NCBI GenBank assembly: GCA_050874705.1
Contig: JBNMLE010000020.1
Location: forward strand, 1 to 17,315
DNA length: 17,315 bases
Source of the DNA: Fiminaster sp050874705
GTDB taxonomy: Bacteria; Bacillota_I; Bacilli_A; RFN20; CAG-826
Reading direction: 5' to 3'
The notes under the pieces were generated by a model. The model did not search any database. It had not been told where the DNA came from and saw only the letters and a list, made by a program, of their open reading frames with translations. The position numbers and the translations under genes are program-made. Shown here piece by piece: positions 15,450-17,315 of this stretch (within the stretch, counting starts at the first letter, position 1; each line of letters begins with the position of its first letter).

Positions 15450-15875
15450 ATGAAAATTTCTATTGGTTCAGATCACGCTGGTTATTTATATAAAGAAGAA
15501 ATAAAAAAATATTTAGCTTCAAAAAATATTGAAGTTTTTGATTGTGGTACATATTCCCAAGAATCATGTGACTATCCTATTTTTGCAAAGAAAGCTGCAT
15601 CAATGGTTGCAAGCGCTGAAGTAGATTATGGAATTTTAGTTTGTTCAAGTGGTGAAGGTATCATGATTACTGCGAATAAAATCAAAGGAATTAGATGCGG
15701 CATCGGTTATAATGATGATGTTGCTCGTTTAATTAAACAACATAATAACGCTAATATGATTGCTTTTGGCGCAAGCTTCATGGATCTAAAAGATGTTTTA
15801 CATAGAATTGATATTTTCTTAAATACTGAGTTTGAAGGCGGAAGACATTTAAGAAGAGTCAACGAAATAGAATAA
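15450..15875 (+). CDS. rpiB: Ribose-5-phosphate isomerase B
   Basis: 141 residues. It interconverts ribulose-5-phosphate and ribose-5-phosphate in the pentose phosphate pathway. It has SDHAG (7-11), the catalytic Cys65 in CSSGEG, TANK, DVARLIKQHNNANMIAFG with the catalytic-region His98, and the C-terminal GGRHLRRV phosphate-binding arginines. Many members have CGTGxG where this has CSSGEG; Ser67 replaces a Thr that can be hydroxyl-conserved, so activity is expected. The related LacA/LacB galactose-6-phosphate isomerases are less likely, because no partner gene is present. AAGGAG lies about eight bases before the ATG. It follows tsaC by five bases. Confidence 0.92.
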   Translation: MKISIGSDHAGYLYKEEIKKYLASKNIEVFDCGTYSQESCDYPIFAKKAASMVASAEVDYGILVCSSGEGIMITANKIKGIRCGIGYNDDVARLIKQHNNANMIAFGASFMDLKDVLHRIDIFLNTEFEGGRHLRRVNEIE

Positions 15876-15932
15876 AAATTTTAAAAAATAAAAAACTGAA
15901 TAATTTTTGTATTTTCATCAAATAAGATATTG

Positions 15933-17087
15933 ATGGAAGATTTTGTTTGCCCAAGATGTGGAAATTCTAATCCAAAATATATCGGATATAAAAACGGTTT
16001 TCCTTATTGCAGATTTTGTATTTCTTTAAGAGGCGAAAGCGCTCCTGAATATTCTTATAGTGGTTGCGAAACAGTATTATCTTTGAAATATGATTTAAGT
16101 AAAGAACAAAAAGAAATTTCAGAGAGAATAATTTTTAATTTTAAAAGAGGATATGACACATTAATTAATGCTGTATGTGGAGCAGGTAAAACCGAACTCG
16201 TATATGGTGTTATTGAATATGCATTAAAAAGGAAAATGTCGATATGTTTTGCTATACCAAGAAAAGACGTCGTCATTGAGCTTGAAGAAAGAATAAAAAA
16301 GGCATTTCCTAATAATAAAATTGTTTCAGTTTATGGGGGAAATACCAGGATTTTAAATGCTGATATTATTATTTGCACAACTCATCAACTTTTTCGATAC
16401 AGCAATTATTTCGACTTAATTATTTTAGATGAAATTGACGCATTCCCTTTTGTAGATAATTCTTTATTAAACGCGATGTATGCAAAAAGTAAAAAAGGTG
16501 TAGCGGTTTTAATGAGTGCAACCCCAAGTTACGAAGTTTTAAAAGAATTTTCTAAACCTAAACATGAGATATTGGAATTAAATGTTAGATTCCATCATAA
16601 AGAAATACCTGTGCCAAGAATTGTTATTAGACCAACTGAAATTAAAAGAATATTTTTGCTAAATTTTCTAAAGAAACATCTCGCTGATAATAAACAAGTT
16701 TTCATTTTTGCTCCAACAATATATATGGCGGAAGCAATTTTCGATGTAATAAAAGTGTTTTTTAAAAACGGAAATATTGTTCATTCAAAGAAAGAAGATA
16801 GAAAACAAATAATTGAAGATTTTAAAAATAAAAAATATATGTTTTTAGTAACGACATCAGTTTTAGAAAGAGGTGTAACTGTTAAAAATTTACAGGTTTT
16901 AGTTTATCGAGCGGATTTTCCGCTTTATGACACGAAAACATTAATTCAAATATCAGGAAGAGTGGGAAGAAAATATGACGCTAGCGAAGGAGAAATTGTC
17001 TTTCTTGCGGACTCGATTAGTCCAAGTATGGAAGAAGCTAGGAGAACCATTATTAGCAAAAACAAATATTTGCAAAATATGTTTTAA
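15933..17087 (+). CDS. comFA: ComFA-type DNA-uptake ATPase/helicase
   Basis: 384 residues. ComFA is a membrane-associated ATPase that helps move single-stranded DNA into the cell during natural transformation. A Cys4 zinc finger (Cys6, 9, 26, 29) precedes a two-lobe DEAD-like helicase core: Walker A GAGKT (83-87), DEIDAFPF (166-173), SAT (195-197), TTSVLERGVTV (307-317) and QISGRVGR (339-346). The DEIDAFP version is typical of ComFA. It is shorter than B. subtilis ComFA (about 460), mostly at the N-terminus. The start is the ATG at 15933; a TTG directly before it (15930) is possible. No Shine-Dalgarno site is visible. The 57-base gap after rpiB has no hairpin I trust. comFC follows. Confidence 0.9.
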   Translation: MEDFVCPRCGNSNPKYIGYKNGFPYCRFCISLRGESAPEYSYSGCETVLSLKYDLSKEQKEISERIIFNFKRGYDTLINAVCGAGKTELVYGVIEYALKRKMSICFAIPRKDVVIELEERIKKAFPNNKIVSVYGGNTRILNADIIICTTHQLFRYSNYFDLIILDEIDAFPFVDNSLLNAMYAKSKKGVAVLMSATPSYEVLKEFSKPKHEILELNVRFHHKEIPVPRIVIRPTEIKRIFLLNFLKKHLADNKQVFIFAPTIYMAEAIFDVIKVFFKNGNIVHSKKEDRKQIIEDFKNKKYMFLVTTSVLERGVTVKNLQVLVYRADFPLYDTKTLIQISGRVGRKYDASEGEIVFLADSISPSMEEARRTIISKNKYLQNMF

Positions 17088-17315
17088 AGAATTTGATTGT
17101 CAATCGTTTCACTCTTTAAGCAAATATAGACCTACAATTTGTGAAGAATGTTTTTCAAAATTTAATCCCATTTTCAAACAATTTAAATTTGAGGGGTGTA
17201 GTGCGCTTGCTTTGTATGAATATAATGAAATGTTTCAACAATGTTTATATCAATTTAAAGGCTGTTATGACATTGAATTATCAACAATATTTTTAGAAAA
17301 TTTTTTAGATTATAT
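17068..17315 (+). CDS. comFC: ComFC-type phosphoribosyltransferase-like competence protein, 5' part
   Basis: The frame is open to the right edge, so only the N-terminal 82 codons are present. It shows the ComFC zinc region (CKIC, then CEEC 25 residues on), followed by ALYEYNEMFQQCLYQFKGCYD, which matches the family's YxYN-M-KF-GD stretch just before the phosphoribosyltransferase domain. Family proteins begin one or two residues before the first CxxC, which here would need an ATT start at 17068. The only usual start codon upstream in frame is a TTG at 17005 with AAGGAG 12 bases before it; that would overlap comFA by 83 bases. The coordinate given is where homology begins; the true start is unresolved. 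Confidence 0.8.
   Translation, partial: MCKICFKEFDCQSFHSLSKYRPTICEECFSKFNPIFKQFKFEGCSALALYEYNEMFQQCLYQFKGCYDIELSTIFLENFLDY

Noticed and set aside
15450..15875. LacA/LacB galactose-6-phosphate isomerase instead of RpiB
   Set aside because: Those work as a pair and occur in lactose/tagatose operons; only one gene is present, in a housekeeping context with RpiB signatures.

Overview
The window is one AT-rich stretch of bacterial chromosome, packed with genes and dominated by housekeeping functions. Low GC, Lys/Asn/Ile-rich proteins, the dnaX-ebfC-recR-tmk-holB-ricT-rsmI gene order, ComFA/ComFC and a YfhO-type membrane protein all point to Bacillota, class Bacilli. The compact, trimmed clusters suggest a reduced-genome relative of Mollicutes, such as the uncultured RF39/RFN20-type gut lineages; that placement is inference. 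No ORF needs UGA read as Trp, so the standard bacterial code (table 11) fits. I see no mobile element, CRISPR array, tRNA or rRNA, and no gene-free stretch longer than 300 bases.

Layout. (1) 122-2447, + strand: a double-DUF1538 membrane protein followed by two PII-like proteins, probably one operon for a regulated ion transporter. (2) 2591-5695, +: a large YfhO-family GT-C-type membrane protein, probably acting in cell-surface glycosylation. (3) 5794-6855, +: two tandem paralogous small lipoproteins of an unrecognised family. Each is preceded by a short open frame that has the good ribosome-binding site and overlaps the lipoprotein start. (4) 12766-6866, - strand: a replication/repair/RNA-modification operon read leftward: dnaX, ebfC, recR, tmk, holB, ricT, rsmI. 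Its genes overlap or nearly touch. (5) 12898-17315, +: prfA, prmC, tsaC and rpiB, then comFA and the start of comFC, which runs off the right edge.

How the genes work together. DnaX (tau, perhaps also gamma) and HolB (delta prime) are clamp-loader parts; Tmk supplies dTDP; EbfC and RecR act on nucleoid and repair; RicT and RsmI act on RNA. PrfA is RF1, and PrmC methylates the Gln of its GGQ motif. TsaC starts synthesis of the t6A tRNA modification. ComFA and ComFC are the cytoplasmic DNA-uptake machinery.

The less ordinary features are the DUF1538 plus double-PII operon, the lipoprotein pair with overlapping leader frames, transcription-unit head genes that look leaderless or lack a Shine-Dalgarno site while internal genes have good ones, an A7 run in dnaX that could give a gamma-like product, and the missing normal start codon of comFC.
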